A stretch of DNA of 64,000 nucleotides from Heterostelium multicystogenum (taxonomy: Eukaryota; Evosea; Eumycetozoa; Acytosteliales; Acytosteliaceae), in assembly GCA_003667245.1 (NCBI GenBank), contig RCNN01000027.1, forward strand, positions 62,001 through 126,000, given 5' to 3'. This document shows positions 48,441-61,801 of the stretch, one piece after another. The position numbers and the translations under genes are program-made. The stretch's first letter is position 1; each line of letters begins with the position of its first letter. Below the pieces are notes generated by a model, which was given only the letters and a program-made list of their open reading frames with translations, made no database searches and had not been told where the DNA came from.

Positions 48441-51400
48441 TCTGAATTTTTGAGAAGATATTTATTGGATTGAGAAATGGAACCAAATAGTTGGAATTAA
48501 TATTGATTAATTATTTTACATGCATCAAAATAATAAGAATATAATTAATAAATTAATGAATGAATATATAAATAATAATAGTAATAAATAGAAGAGATAA
48601 GAGAAAAAAAAAAAAAAGAAAAGCCAAATTAATAATTGAATTTAAGTGAAATTAAAATTGATTGTTTAAGTAAGTAGTATAGTTGATTGATTATAAGTGT
48701 ATGACTTATAAATATGTGATGGTAATAAATATAGGATTAATATAATTGGTTATTTAAAAGTAGTAGTAGTAATAAGAAATTCTAATTTTATGATGATGAA
48801 CAGCTACTTATGCTGCTGCTCAGGTGTGGTGGTAATTGTGCTCAGAGTGAAACTTGATTAGCAATTTTCTGGTTGATTATATTTGTAAAGAGAATATTAT
48901 AAATAGTATTGCATTTGATTGAAATTAATACTATAATATTATTATATATCTTGAGAGTGTGTTGGTTGTTGGTTGTGGGGGTTGGTGATGATGATGATGA
49001 ACTTATTATATTTTTATATTAAAAGTGTGTTTAATATGATGAGTGTGGTGGTTGAATTGTTGGTAGAAATGATCAGAGTGGGTGGGTTTCGATGAATGCT
49101 GCTGCTACTGTAGGTGGAAATGAAATGATAGTGATGGTAGTGTTCCACCTAACCAAGTGAATTTTCTTTAAGAGATATGTATTGTATTTATTTAGAGAGT
49201 TGATCAATTCAAATTGATAAGGTGTGTGGTATTTTATAATTATACTTGTTAATGTGTGATAGTGGTGGTGGTTGTTGTTATAGTAGTAGTAGTTGTTGTT
49301 GTTGCAGTAGTTATTGTAGATGGTAGATGTTTTTAAAATTAAACCAAAAGTATAGCAATTTAATTTTACCAAATTTGATATTTTATAAGTGGATTTGATC
49401 AGATACTTTAAAATAAAATGTTAAAAGTGATACAAAGAGAAGATGTAGGGGTTGTGAAGGATATAAAAATGATTTCCAGTATTTTATGGGATGCTGGGTG
49501 ATCAGTGCGCTTGTGGTGCAGCAACAATGATGTTTGAAAATGAAACTACTAGTTTTATAATTGGTAGCTTATCTTTTGGAATCAGATTTTTAAATATCAC
49601 TCTTTTTGGTATGTTTTTTGGAGATGGTGAATATATGATGAGGGGTTGGTGGATGGTGGATGGATGGATGGAAAAAATTTGTTTTTCTTTGACACTATTA
49701 ATATCAAAGATGAATGCTTATATTTAAAATGATGAATATGTATCAAGTGGTATGATGAATATTACTTTTAAATATATTAATAATTAATATGTTTTTGTTC
49801 TCGAATAGACCAACCGAACATATGATCAAAAGTTGAACATAAATGTAAATGATAGTGTTATATGTTATTTATAGATGAAATTGAAAATATAGTTCACTGA
49901 CTGGATGAGAACAATCAAATGCTACTCCTGTTATTATTGTATATGTTGGTTGTTGTTGGATCGATTTAAATATGAAACAATTAAAATTTATAATATTTGC
50001 TATTTTAATATATTTGGTAATTAGCAACTTATGATGGAATTACTTGTTTTAAAACGGTGAAAAGAAACATAAATCAAAGTTAATGATGTCATTCACTGTC
50101 AATTTACGATAATTTAAATGAAAAGTTTGTTATATTTAGAATACGGCTATTTGTTACTGAGCTTATATTAAATAGTTTAGTATGTTTTATATCATACTTG
50201 TTATGGTCAAGTTTGTGTCTAATTTTGAAAAATTCAAGGATTTATAATATTATTGTTGTTGTTGTTATTTATAAGTCTGTCTGTTGGTTTGTTTATAACT
50301 TACCTCTTGAGTTTATAAAGAATGTTATAAATTTATAATTATAAGGTTCCAAGTTTAGATAGAGAAATGTTTGTTTCTTTTTGATATGCTGTTTGGGGCT
50401 ATTAGATTCTGAACCACATGTGATAGCAATGTAAGAGTATTCAGAAGGTTATGGCAGATACTAAGTAATTACGTTAATGATAAAAAATTAGTGCTAAGTT
50501 ACGAAATAAATAAAGATATTCTTTAACTATTAACTATTAACTATTGTATTTTATAACACTAGTTCCAGTGTTAAATGATGTAATGGAAATTTGAAAAACT
50601 ATTATAATTGTGCCCAATCAATGGCTGGAAGAGTTGGAAAATTTCGTAGTTGTAGCTGAGTCAGTGGAGTATTTTGGTGGAGGTTCAGATAAAGTTTTTA
50701 ATTACAATATTTAGAGTAATTATTTTATTAAATAAATAAGTACGTATTAAGTATGATTTTAAATAGATGGATAAAATAGGAGGGTGAATTATTATTAATT
50801 TTGGATCTTATTAAACTATTTGATTCAAATTTTTAAATTCCAAAATAAATACAAGGTAATAAATAGAAAAGAAGTTAAGAAAACAGAAAATGGAACCGTG
50901 ATAAAATATGTGATATAGAGATATTATTAGAAGTGTGAGTTTAATTTGGTGTGCTTTAATTATTATTATTATCAAAAACAAAAGATAAGATAGGTAATCT
51001 AATAAATATTAAATATTTTGTTGTTTGGTTTTGTTTGAGGTTGGAAAATATATAAATTACAAATATTATTATGTTATTATTAATTTTTTGGATGAGTACT
51101 GGTATTTCCAATGAAATATCCAAATTATATTTTAGATTTATCAAAATAAACAATATTAATATATTGTATTAAATTATTTATAAATAATATATTTCTAATT
51201 ATTATTATTATTATTATTAGAAATTAATATTTGTATATTTATTTATTTTTAAAACCAAATATTTATATATTAAAATGAATAGATAAATATTAGATTAAAG
51301 AAATGTCAGTTGGATTATAAAAAAATACTTAATAAAATATATTTAAAAACAATTAATAATATGTGACATTAATATTTGAATATTTAATTGATTACAAATA

Positions 51401-54173
51401 ATCCTCAATTATAATGTTACAAATCCGAACGACTCTGTTGGGAAGACATAATACGAATATCCAACTCAAATGATTGGACAGATAGTTTGTAATCCCGGTT
51501 AGCATAGATATACATAATTGTAAGAAGGTATGATAATTTGGTGGTAATATTTATTACTATTATAATAAGTTGTTAATACTTCGATTGAAGTATTAGTCAT
51601 AAAAATCGAGCACACACCGTAACATATCATGATATGTGTAAAGATATTAGTACTACTCCCAGTACTTATAGTACCAACAGTGTGTGTAGTGGTTGTGTTA
51701 ATTTGATGGTGTTGTTGATATTGTTGCTGGTGCTGTTTAAATGGTTTGTGGGTATGTGTGTTTTTTGTGATAGAACACATGGTTTAAAATATTTTAATTA
51801 AACAAATGAATCATATCTTATTAATTTTCCAGGATAGGATGATGACAGGTACTATTGAAATTACTATAGAATTTAAATTTGAAATTTTTGTTGTTGTTGT
51901 TGTTGTGTTGTTGATGTAATTGTTGTAGTAGCAATTGTTTACTAAACAAACAATCTTATCTAGCAAAACCAAACAAACCAAACAAATAATATGTTTAAAT
52001 TGAAATACGAATTTTTATCATATTTGTTTAGATAATTAACAATCAATATGAATTGATTTTCCACATGGACAATATTACAAATATCATGTGGATAAGAAAG
52101 GGGTTAAGATTCGAATTATGAATGGTACTAATATCTTGTATTTGAAATTATTATTAATTTTCAAACAAAATAAGCAAATAATATAAAATTCTGATAATGT
52201 GATAATTATAATAAAATGTTACTCTATTACATTAAGACATTTATATTATTATTCTTAACAAATATTATTTAACATATTTTAATAATGTCATGAAATCTTA
52301 TAATGTTACGAATTTGATCATTATTTGATCATTATTGGATTATGATAGTTTTCCAAAATTATAATCGCTCAGAAAAGGAGATCGATTATGTTATCTTGAT
52401 TCTCTATGATTTGTTGTATTACCTTTGTTACAATGGTGATTGATGATTTTAATAAATAGAAATAAATATGGTATAAATAAATAAATATATTAATAAATAA
52501 ATAAATAGAAATAAATATTTAATAAATAAATAAATAAATAAATAATGTATAGTTAAATAAATAAACTTTAGTAACAAATAAATAGTTTAATGATTTCTAG
52601 AATAGATAATTAAAAATTGATTGGAGTAATTTAAGTAAAGATTAAAAATTGATTCTTTAAACTTTAATAGAGTTACTAAATATCAAGTATACAATTAAGT
52701 TTCTCACATCACATGATCCTATTATTATACTTTGAAATTATTTGTTATAGATTGGGGCATCTATAAATATTATTATTAAATGTAAATTTATAACGAATTT
52801 AAAACTTATTTAAATTGTTCTGTTTGATGTGAATGATAGCAAGTTGATAAGATTTTAAAACATTTGTAATCTATTTAAAACATGTTTTTGGTGGATATTA
52901 AAATTAGAATTGTCAGGTGTAATGGGTGGTGGTTTGATTTGTATGGAGTGTACTGCTGTTCATCATTTATTTTTATTTATGTTAAAAATGATGGACATCC
53001 AACCTAAACAGCACTGCTAACAAAAAAAATAAATAAATCACAATTAATTGATAAATAAATAATATAAATCTATTACTTTTTGAATTTTCACAAGTTTTAT
53101 AATATATGGGTGATTTTACATTTATATGGAAAACTAAAGATTGTAGTGATTGAGAGTTTGATATTAATAGATAAAGATTCGAAATTAATAGTAGATCCAT
53201 TTGTTGAATTGTGTCTTTGGAAAATATAAATATTTCAAAAGATTGATTGATGGGGCTTTATTTTGATTGGTAATAAAATTTGAAGATAATTTATCTTCTT
53301 ATTTCCATTAAATAAATAAATAGATAGAAATACTTACAAATAATACTTTATTATTATTATTATATTTTATTATATAGATATTATTTTGTTGGTTTTAAAA
53401 CCAATTAGGGATTTCTTAATAAATACTAATTTCTGGAAAATATATTGGATCGTTGATTGAATCCTTTATACTTTAAATGTAAAGAAATCTTAATATTAAG
53501 ATTGATGTTTGATAGATTCTGATTTAAATAATTAATTTTTAAATTTTATAAAGAATGGTTATGTTTTATTATTTATATAATTACAATAATGGATGATGAA
53601 CCTAAAATAAAAAATATCTTTATTCAAGGTTATTCGAATGGATAGATGGTATTTAAAAAAATTATTGATATGAATTTTAATTGGTTTTGGTTGAAGGGTA
53701 GATATGTTGGTATTGTTGTCGTTGAGATATTTTATTCTAATTAAATATATAAGTTTCACTGAGATATTTGATTGCAGTTAAACAATACATCAGAAATAAA
53801 GTAATATGATTGTGGCTACAATATAAATATAATGTATTTCTTAATTTACTTACTTACTTATGATGATTGTCTAGTTCCAAAAATGATAGATATTACTAAT
53901 ATTTTATGTAAATTTATCACTACCATCATATCAAAAACAGTTGTTACCACTTCCACCAACAGCACGACCACTCAACAACCACAACCACTGATCACCACCT
54001 TGTCGACCACCCATAATCCTTATATATCTTTTTTCTAATCATACATGTTTTAATTATTTCCTCTATTGGGATTAAATTAAAACATATGAATTTAGAGCAT
54101 TTTTGGTAGTAGAAGTAAACTGAACCAAAGATTGTGGTATGTGGTAAAACGGCACTGTTTCATTCATTTCAAA
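48441..54173. other. Gene-poor AT-rich region with weak minus-strand exon-like islands
   Basis: No complete gene can be built. Several short stretches read like coding DNA on the minus strand: about 49502-49713 (KRVIFKNLIPKDKLPIIKLV), 50304-50458 (YIAITCGSESNSPKQHIKKK, ending at a good donor gtaagtt), 50620-50700 (LSEPPPKYSTDSATTTKFSN) and 51421-51515 (MYIYANRDYKLSVQSFELDI). They could be exons of an intron-rich gene, remnants, or chance in AT-rich sequence. Between them lie TTA/TAA runs and the tetranucleotide repeat listed separately. The nearest upstream-facing gene is the homeodomain gene, so part of this region may be its regulatory DNA. Confidence 0.4.
52449..52590. repeat. Tetranucleotide repeat (AATA)n
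   Basis: Imperfect runs of AAATA/AATA over about 140 bases, densest at 52520-52555. Simple-sequence expansion in spacer DNA; no coding sense. Confidence 0.8.
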
Positions 54174-55052
54174 CTATATAATTGCACCATCATCATATTC
54201 ACTACTAGATGTAGACTGTGGTTGAAATTGAGATATTTCTGGTGGTAAACAGTTGTCTCAGGCGGTGGGTGGTGGTAGTAGGGTAATGGTAATGATCAAA
54301 TATTGTTGATGTGTGGTTGGTTGTTAGAATGACAGGTTTGCAGTCACTGCAACTTACTGTGAAAATGACACCTCCAATCTTGCAAGTGATGGGTATTGTC
54401 ATGAGCAAATGTGGTTTCGTATATGCAATTTCCAGAGTACTACTACTGTGATAAATCTGAAAATACAAAATGGATCAATTCGAATTAAGTTGTTGTTGTT
54501 GATATTCGTTCGCTTAGTGAGTGATATTTGTTTTATAAATGTAAGTGTAACCGTGCTTTCTTAAATTATAATTTTATTTGTTGGTATTCCAATTTGGATT
54601 GAATAGATTGATGTATTGATTGGTTGGTGAAGTTGGGGTAGTAAAAAGGATACTATTAAAAAAGTTTACTATATATGTCTTGTAGTTAGTGATTAATATT
54701 TTTAGAGATGTGGGGACAGTCGTGGTGATCGATGTGTTGTTGGTGTTACTGCTGGGTGGAAAGGATATATGATTGAATCTAGCTGGACAGTGTGACAGTA
54801 TGTTTTTCAAACGGCGAGTAGATGTGGTAAGTATTTATAACATTCAAGTTGATAGCAAAGAACACTGTAAATTTGGACAGCTATTTAAAACATCGAATTG
54901 ATCAAACAGCCAAGAAATATTAATATGTAATTGACAGCTGGACTGCTTGAGGGAAGATGATGTGATTGATGTTGAGATAGAGTGCTGGAAATAACACTCC
55001 AACTATCTATGATTGTTATAACTACAAAAAACACTACATTGACATATGCCAT
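54174..55052 (-). CDS. Possible gene for a secreted or membrane protein, unrecognised
   Basis: A start MAYVNVVFFVVITIIDSWSV (ATG 55052) looks like a signal peptide. Further down the same strand are open segments with Cys residues: SCQLHINISWLFDQFDVLNS (about 54850-54940), NTYHIYSPFEKHTVTLSS (about 54785-54840), and after an acceptor at about 54459 LEIAYTKPHLLMTIPITCKI, then SCSDCKPVILTTNHTS. The end is DNCLPPEISQFQPQSTSSSE followed by EYDDGAII and TAG at 54174-54176. The segments lie in different frames, so introns, sequencing shifts or decay must separate them, and I cannot give an exact exon chain. No family recognised. Codon choice is richer in GC than the surrounding spacer, which is the main support. 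Confidence 0.35.
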
Positions 55053-55588
55053 AAAATTATTAGTAGATGATTTTCGATCATAATGGGGTAACTTGTTAAG
55101 AATGAAAAGTGTTTTACAACTATAATGACAACAAAATATTTATATATATATTGCATGATGATTGGTTTGGTGGGTGTCTCTGAAGATGTGTTGGTTTGGG
55201 TGGAAGCGGGAATCTTGAGATATTTAATGGTGTTTTGGGATAGTAACTCAAGTTCATTTGTTAGGTTCGACTGGAGAGGGGGGGTTTGATCAGATGGACC
55301 CCTATCGAATCCAAGCAAAATCCACTCACCACAGCACCAAACTATTAATAATATTAATATTAAACAATCAACCATATTAATAACAAACATCACAAAGAAA
55401 TTAAAACAAAATATTATTATTGTTCCAGATTAAGTATTTTATAAATAATTGATGATGATGATTTCAAATTTAGGAGAATCCTCCTACTCATATGAATTCA
55501 TTGGATAGCTAGACGTAGAGATGGTTGTTGTGTGAATGTACAATACAATACAATACAAAAAATAAAAGTGTGTTTTATTTGATTGGTT

Positions 55589-56372
55589 TTATTTTCCTCC
55601 AGCTCCACTGCCAATACTAACCCTGTCTGAGATGTGTATGACACACACCCACACACATAGATATATATTATAAGGCATATAGTTTATTAATAATCCACTT
55701 TAAATTTATATATATGTATATTATAATATTTATATTATATTAATATTAGTTTCATCACAAACCTTTGAAATGATGAAGGTTTTTAACGATTTAACCATCA
55801 TCCGATCAACATGTTGCTATGATCAAAATCATCAGTATTTTTATTAATATTATTTGATTGTTGTTTTAAAATATATGGATATTGTTATTTCATTCATCAT
55901 CATCCAGCTCTGTTTGTTTTATATATTTATTTTAAATTACAAATTTAGTTTAAATATTTACCATATTTGGTAATAATAATAAATATATATTTATTATTAT
56001 TACATAGTGGGTTTGTATTCTAATCCTTTTACACTTGGTGTTGTGTTAAAGTTCTACCACTACTACTACTATTGATTGAATTAAGGAGGGCAATACCATT
56101 CCTATCCGTCCATTGTATCACACAGAAGATTAGGATGAATGAACTTTTAAAATTTATGATGATGAATGTTTTATTTAAGTCATTTATAATATGATATATC
56201 TTTATTGCTGATAATTGATTGTGGATAATCTAAATTTGATATCTTTCATTTTGTCAGTCCATCATTGAACGAACAATCACACCATCACTAGATCATTATT
56301 GTTCACCACCCAATCGTCAACACCACCACCTCCAAAAATACTAAGAGGTAACCAACCATATTGATTTCCAAG
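55589..56372 (-). pseudogene. Exon-like fragments, possible gene remnant
   Basis: After an acceptor (tattaatag) the minus strand at 56277-56372 reads LGNQYGWLPLSIFGGGGVDD and on to VVNNNDLVMV, then stops. A second piece at 56035-56143 gives FIHPNLLCDTMDG and IALLNSINSSSSSGRT before a gtgtaaaag donor. A last piece ends RVSIGSGAGGK with TAA at 55589-55591. The order and strand agree, but joining needs frame changes. It is either a decayed gene or a real gene hidden by errors. No function can be given. Confidence 0.3.
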
Positions 56373-57150
56373 CTATTAATAAATTAAAATGCTCTATTAA
56401 AAGTAACCTTATTTGTCAAGTACTTTACTGAATTAATAATTAAATACTCAAGGTAGTTGGTATGTATATGTATCTATGTAGGATGATGGTTGTAATAGTA
56501 TAATATAATATAATAAATTAGACTTGATGAGCAAACAAACTTGCTATTGGTTACTAATTTCATAAAGTAATATATGTATTTTAACAATACTCTTTGTTAT
56601 AGTTTATTATATTGTTGAGTTTGAATTAACCGATCCTTTTCGAACGGTCCTAGGATGAGTGATTTGATTCGTAAAGATTAGCAATAAAATTAGTTGATTG
56701 CGTATCTTTAGTGTTTATTTAATGTTTTGATCAATTATATAATTAAGTAATGAATAATTTTTGTAATATGGAAAAAGTAATCAATACCTTTAGCTTACAA
56801 TTTACATTTGTTACTTTACACTCATTCAAACAACAGTCTCCACTATGATGAGTAGATTTCGATTCTGATTTAATTTTCTCTAATCTCAATACGAATCACC
56901 TTCAAATTATTTTGATAAATCATAGTATTCTCTTTACTTAACCTATACATCACTTAACTTTATAAACTTAACTAATGATATTATTATTATTATGTTACTG
57001 CAGTCATTTTCTTTACTACTTGGTCAAGATTTATAATTAAAAGACCAATTAAATCGAAACCCGCAAAATTTTTGAATCAAAAATAACAAACATAAAATAC
57101 AAACTGTTATTATTTACTATTCTATTTATATTATTTATTTAATTATATAT
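56373..57150. other. Spacer downstream of the F-box/ARM gene
   Basis: AT-rich, no gene supported. ATATAATATAATATAAT-type repeats occur near 56495-56515. Confidence 0.45.
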
Positions 57151-59447
57151 CTATTGTGCAGCTTCTTCTAGGGCACTTTGTAAAATTCTCATTAACTCTA
57201 AAAATCGATTTGAATATGCTGGATGATTTATACAAGCAATCTCCATTAAAGAAATACCGCCTGATCTTGCGATTGTCAATTTGTTCTTGGCTATAATGTA
57301 GTTAAAATATATGTTAGTCAAGAGTCAGAATTCTTCTTTCTTTTTTTACTATACTTACGATTACATGATAGATTCTTTAGAGCACCTCTGCCTTGCATTT
57401 GTACACCTGAGTGATATGGATGATTTTTCATTGCTTGCAGAATTAATTTTATTCCACCTTCTCTTGCTATAGTTTCTTCGTTTACTTCATCTTGGTAGGC
57501 AAGATTTATCAAAGCAGCACAACCTTCATCCTGAACATCTGGATCTTGGTAATGGTTGGTCATTGCTTGTAAAACCAATTGAATTCCACCTAACTTTGTA
57601 ATTAAATCTTTGTTTCTCTCTATTAATTTTAATAAATGATTAGTTTTAGCTAACATATTATAGTTCTTTATGTCATACCATTTCTTGCAAAGGTTTTCTA
57701 AGTGCACCACATCATTAAGTTGTAAATCGGGATGTGAGGCAAAACACTTCATGCTATTTAAAATTAAATTAATTCCACCTTCTTTGGCACTTAGTACTTT
57801 GTTCTTGTCATTGCATCCAAGATTTCTGAGTGCACCACATCCTTGAGTTTGGATACCTATGTGATTTGGATGGTTTCTCATGGCAGTAGCAATAGCATGG
57901 ATACCACCTTCTTGTGCAACTCTACTCTCACTCAAATCGTTTCTGGCAAGATTTCTTAAAACAAAACTAGTGTTATATTGAACACCTGCATTATGAAGAT
58001 GATTTCTCCATTGCTGCCAAAATCAATTTAATACCATCCAACTCAACGACTTCTAAATAATTATTGTTAGAATCTATAAAAAAATATTAGTTGGTGTTAT
58101 TAATTAAGAGATTTTCTTATTCAACTTACAAACTCCAAAGCTATTGGGAGAGTCACATGTCAAATTTCCTAAAGCTCCACAAGCATCTTCTTGAACACCT
58201 GCATTCAAAGGATGGTTCTTCAATTGCTTGTAAAATTAACTTGATACCATCGTATCTAGCAATAAGGGCTTCATGTTCGTCCTCTTTTCTTTGTCTATAA
58301 CTAAGTCTCTTAAGAATATAACATGTTTCTCTTTGGACCAAAGAATTGTGGGAATGTTTCATCATGACTCCAATAATTTTCTTTATTTGTCCATTCTCAT
58401 CATTGCATCAAAAGTCTTCATAAATTCCTATTATTACAATGTAAATACATAATTGGAAATAAAATTATTTAACTTATACTTACTGGACTTAAATCATCCA
58501 TTAAACATAATAACATTTTAACTTGAGGTGGATTGGATGACCAACGTGAATTGAATTGCATGGCATAAAAGATTCTTGGACAACTACGTTCGAAAAAGGC
58601 TACCCCAGAATTTGAAACTTTCAACTGTGTTCCAGATACGACGACATGTCAAACTAATATTCCATAGGTCTCTGGCTTCTAAAAATGAAAGTAAATGTAC
58701 TAGGATCTCGGTTGGAATGGAAAAAAAGATCTACATATTGGTCTTGGATAATATTATCCTCTACCATATTGTGACTCGTTTTTTGGTCACACTGAGATTG
58801 CGACAGTGATTTTTTGGTGGATATGGATGAGAAAATGGTAGATAAACACTGGGCCTTCAATTGTTTTTTGAATGGATTGAGTCGATAGAATGGAATTGGA
58901 AAGCATTTCTTTGTGAATTGGGTCAATATAATTTTCAGATGATTGAGTAGTTGTTGTTGTAGTTGTTGTAATAGTCGTTGTTGTAGGTTCTATATTAGAT
59001 GAATAATCTATCTTTTCTTCTTTTTCTTCTTCAGGTTCTACTTCGATTAACTCTTTATTATAGTTATTATTATTGTCTTGTTGTTGTTGATTATGGTGAT
59101 GATGGTTATTATTATTGTTGTTATTATTATTTATACTAAGCAATTGATTTTCTAGGTTTAATCGAAAGTTATAATCAATTTTATCTAATTCTTCTTTTTC
59201 TAATTCTAAATTCTCTAGCTTTTGTAGGATTAGTTGTTGAAGTGTTTGCTCTTGTTGTGTTTCTTCTTTTAATTTATGTTCTGGCTGTTCTGGTTGCTCT
59301 TGTTGTTGTTGGTTTTCTAAACAACTTCTACTACGGTAAATATAGTTTAAAAGAAACATTGTGCATAAAGCTGAGATGGACATCCACTTTGGAAATTTAA
59401 TGAGAGGTTGCAGATAATTTTGAGACAATATTCCTCGACAATAATTC
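57151..59447 (-). CDS. F-box protein with Armadillo-type repeats
   Basis: The F-box reads SIPTEILVHLLSFLEARDLW and continues LTCRRIWNTVESFKFW, so the protein probably links targets to an SCF ubiquitin ligase. The C-terminal half is a row of ARM-like repeats of about 44 residues: EGGIKLILQAMKNHPYHSGV, QMQGRGALKNLSCN, LGGIQLVLQAMTNHYQDPD, QTQGCGALRNLGCN. The N terminus has a hydrophobic segment (WMSISALCTMFLLNYIY) and a Gln/Glu- and Asn-rich linker. Introns at 57291-57358, 58074-58129 and 58428-58483. The 5' boundary at 59447 is a splice acceptor (ttgtag), so an upstream exon may exist; the first in-frame ATG inside is 59383. Likely one-base errors occur near 58885, 58730 (T7), 58410, 58215 and 58010. 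About 700 residues. Comparable ARM proteins with the GGI...AM.NH pattern are common in dictyostelids. Confidence 0.75.
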
Positions 59448-61801
59448 CTACAAATCAATAAATATAATTAATAATCACACACCAAACACACTCTCTTTTT
59501 TCTATTCCAATTTCAACAACAATTATTAAAAGATGAAACAAAAACTACTACTACTACTACACTAATAAATTTTAATATTAAATAAAATTAATTATATAAT
59601 AATAATAACATACTAATAACAATAACAACAACAACACATGATAATTTCATTAATGATAAAATTAATTATATTTATTTCTTATTATCTATATAATAACCAC
59701 CAGTTTTACACTAACACCCCCACATTACTTACTTATTTGCATGTTTGAAAAGCAAACACCAAAAAACACCTATTCTATCCCTTTAAAGAGGAAGCCATAA
59801 TAATAATAATAATAATATGTCATTAAAAATACTAATAATATATTTTATCATCCATCGCGATGCTGATATAATGGATTGTGTGGTAACTAATAAGCTAGCT
59901 TATATTTATAAACAATGTATGATGTTACTCGTTAGAAACACACAGACACATCAATGTTTGACAGCAAAATAAGTTTTATCCATTCCATTCCAATCCTTTA
60001 TTTTTATTTATAAATAGATTTGTGGTGGTGACTCTGTGTGGTAGTCAATGGTGGGTTAGGATTTTGATAGATTGGGAGTTTACCATAACTTTTATAATGA
60101 TGATATTAATTTTATAAAGGTGAATGATAAATAATGTTATGAATGTCGCTAGAGGATCCAAAGTACACTGACGACAAGAATTAATTAATATTCATTGGTA
60201 GGATAAACCCAATCTTTAATATCTAAAATTTATGTAGTACTCTAATAATATAATATAATTGTATGATTTGACATGGTTTTAACATCTAACAACTACACTA
60301 GAATAAAATACATTTGAATGTCCTTTGCGTATTAGGATATTCATTCTAGGAGTAATTACATCATCATTGTAAGTATTTATTGTCAATCATTTTAATTGAT
60401 CTAATAAAATATATTAAGTTTTTTAAACAGGTGCTATTTAACATGTGGATTGATTTAAATTTGTTTGATATTTTTAAAAAGTTTAAGATTTAAATCAATA
60501 AACTTGGTAATATTTATAAATTTACCCACATTTAACATTTAATATGTTATTTATTGTTCCAACAACATAAAAATATATTAACAATTCATCGACTTGCACA
60601 TCCAAAACATACATCCTCTTATCTACCTCAAGTTGCTCCACTCACTTCTCAATCTTTATCTCTTGGTCAATGAAATTATATATAATAATAATAATAATAG
60701 TGAATACATATTATCTGTCTATTATATCTATGATTGATTGATTGATGAGGGGTTGATGTTGTTTAATATTTAAAAAATACAATTCCTATTTGATCAAATT
60801 AATATGTTTAGCATATTTTTTTAATTATTATAATTAATTAACAATAAATTTAATGTCTTTTTAAATATTGTTCAATCTTAATAAACATTAATTTAATGGG
60901 TATTGATTAATGTTAATTAGAGTTGTGTGTAAAAATAAATCAAAACAAAATAAATTTTAGTTGGATATTTCTTGATTTAATAAAATTTTAATATAAATAT
61001 CTATATTACTAAAACTAGAAACTATTTGTTTGACTCTGAATTCAAATTTAGAAATATCTTTCATTTCACCAAACTAATGATAATAGATTTAAATCTACTT
61101 ACAATGAATATCTAATAAAATAGAATATATTTATCATTATACTCGGCTAATACTGAATACTAGCTTTATATACTTTGGACTCTTATTTATTTAATGAATA
61201 ATAGTAGGTCGTCTATAGTGTTGAAATGTTTGAACTGAACTTAACTTGTTACTATCATTATATAAATGTATGCACTTTCCAATCTTATTTATTAACAAAT
61301 TATAATATTTAGAACTGATTCGCTCTAATAAAATAAATACTATTAAATATTAATAGAAGTAGGAGGAGGTGGAGGTTATTAAATTAAACAAAGGTGTAAT
61401 ATTTTAGTGTCAGTATTCTGAGAGGAAAGAATAGAAAAATAACAACTTAATAGAATAGGTCAGTTTTGAAGAAATCAATTGTTTTCTATCCAAATAAAGA
61501 ACACAATAATAATAATAATACCAATATTATACTGGTGATGATCACCATATTAGTAAAGTAGAGTGATTGTTCAACGGTGGTGGTGATAGTGGGCTATTAC
61601 TACAGCAGCAACAGCAGTTGGGTTTCATCAATAACCAAAATTTAATTTTGGGTAAAAAAACATTAAACACAGTTTACTAAAAACTGGAGATAAAATTATA
61701 GGAATAGGAAATTAATATATTAATGTTTTAGGACATATATTTATTTTAATTTAATATTTATTTATTTGCAACTAATATTATTTATTATTATTATTATTTC
61801 A
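59448..61801. other. Intergenic region, 2.35 kb
   Basis: AT-rich spacer between the F-box/ARM gene start and the next gene's end. Contains TAA/AAT runs (59800-59815, 60685-60700, 61505-61520) and a CAG-like run near 61600-61618. No gene supported. Confidence 0.5.

Noticed and set aside
51415..51500. Possible structured small RNA closed by TTACAAA/TTTGTAA
   Set aside because: The minus strand of the same bases reads as a coherent exon (YANRDYKLSVQSFELDIRI), so the weak pairing is better explained by chance.
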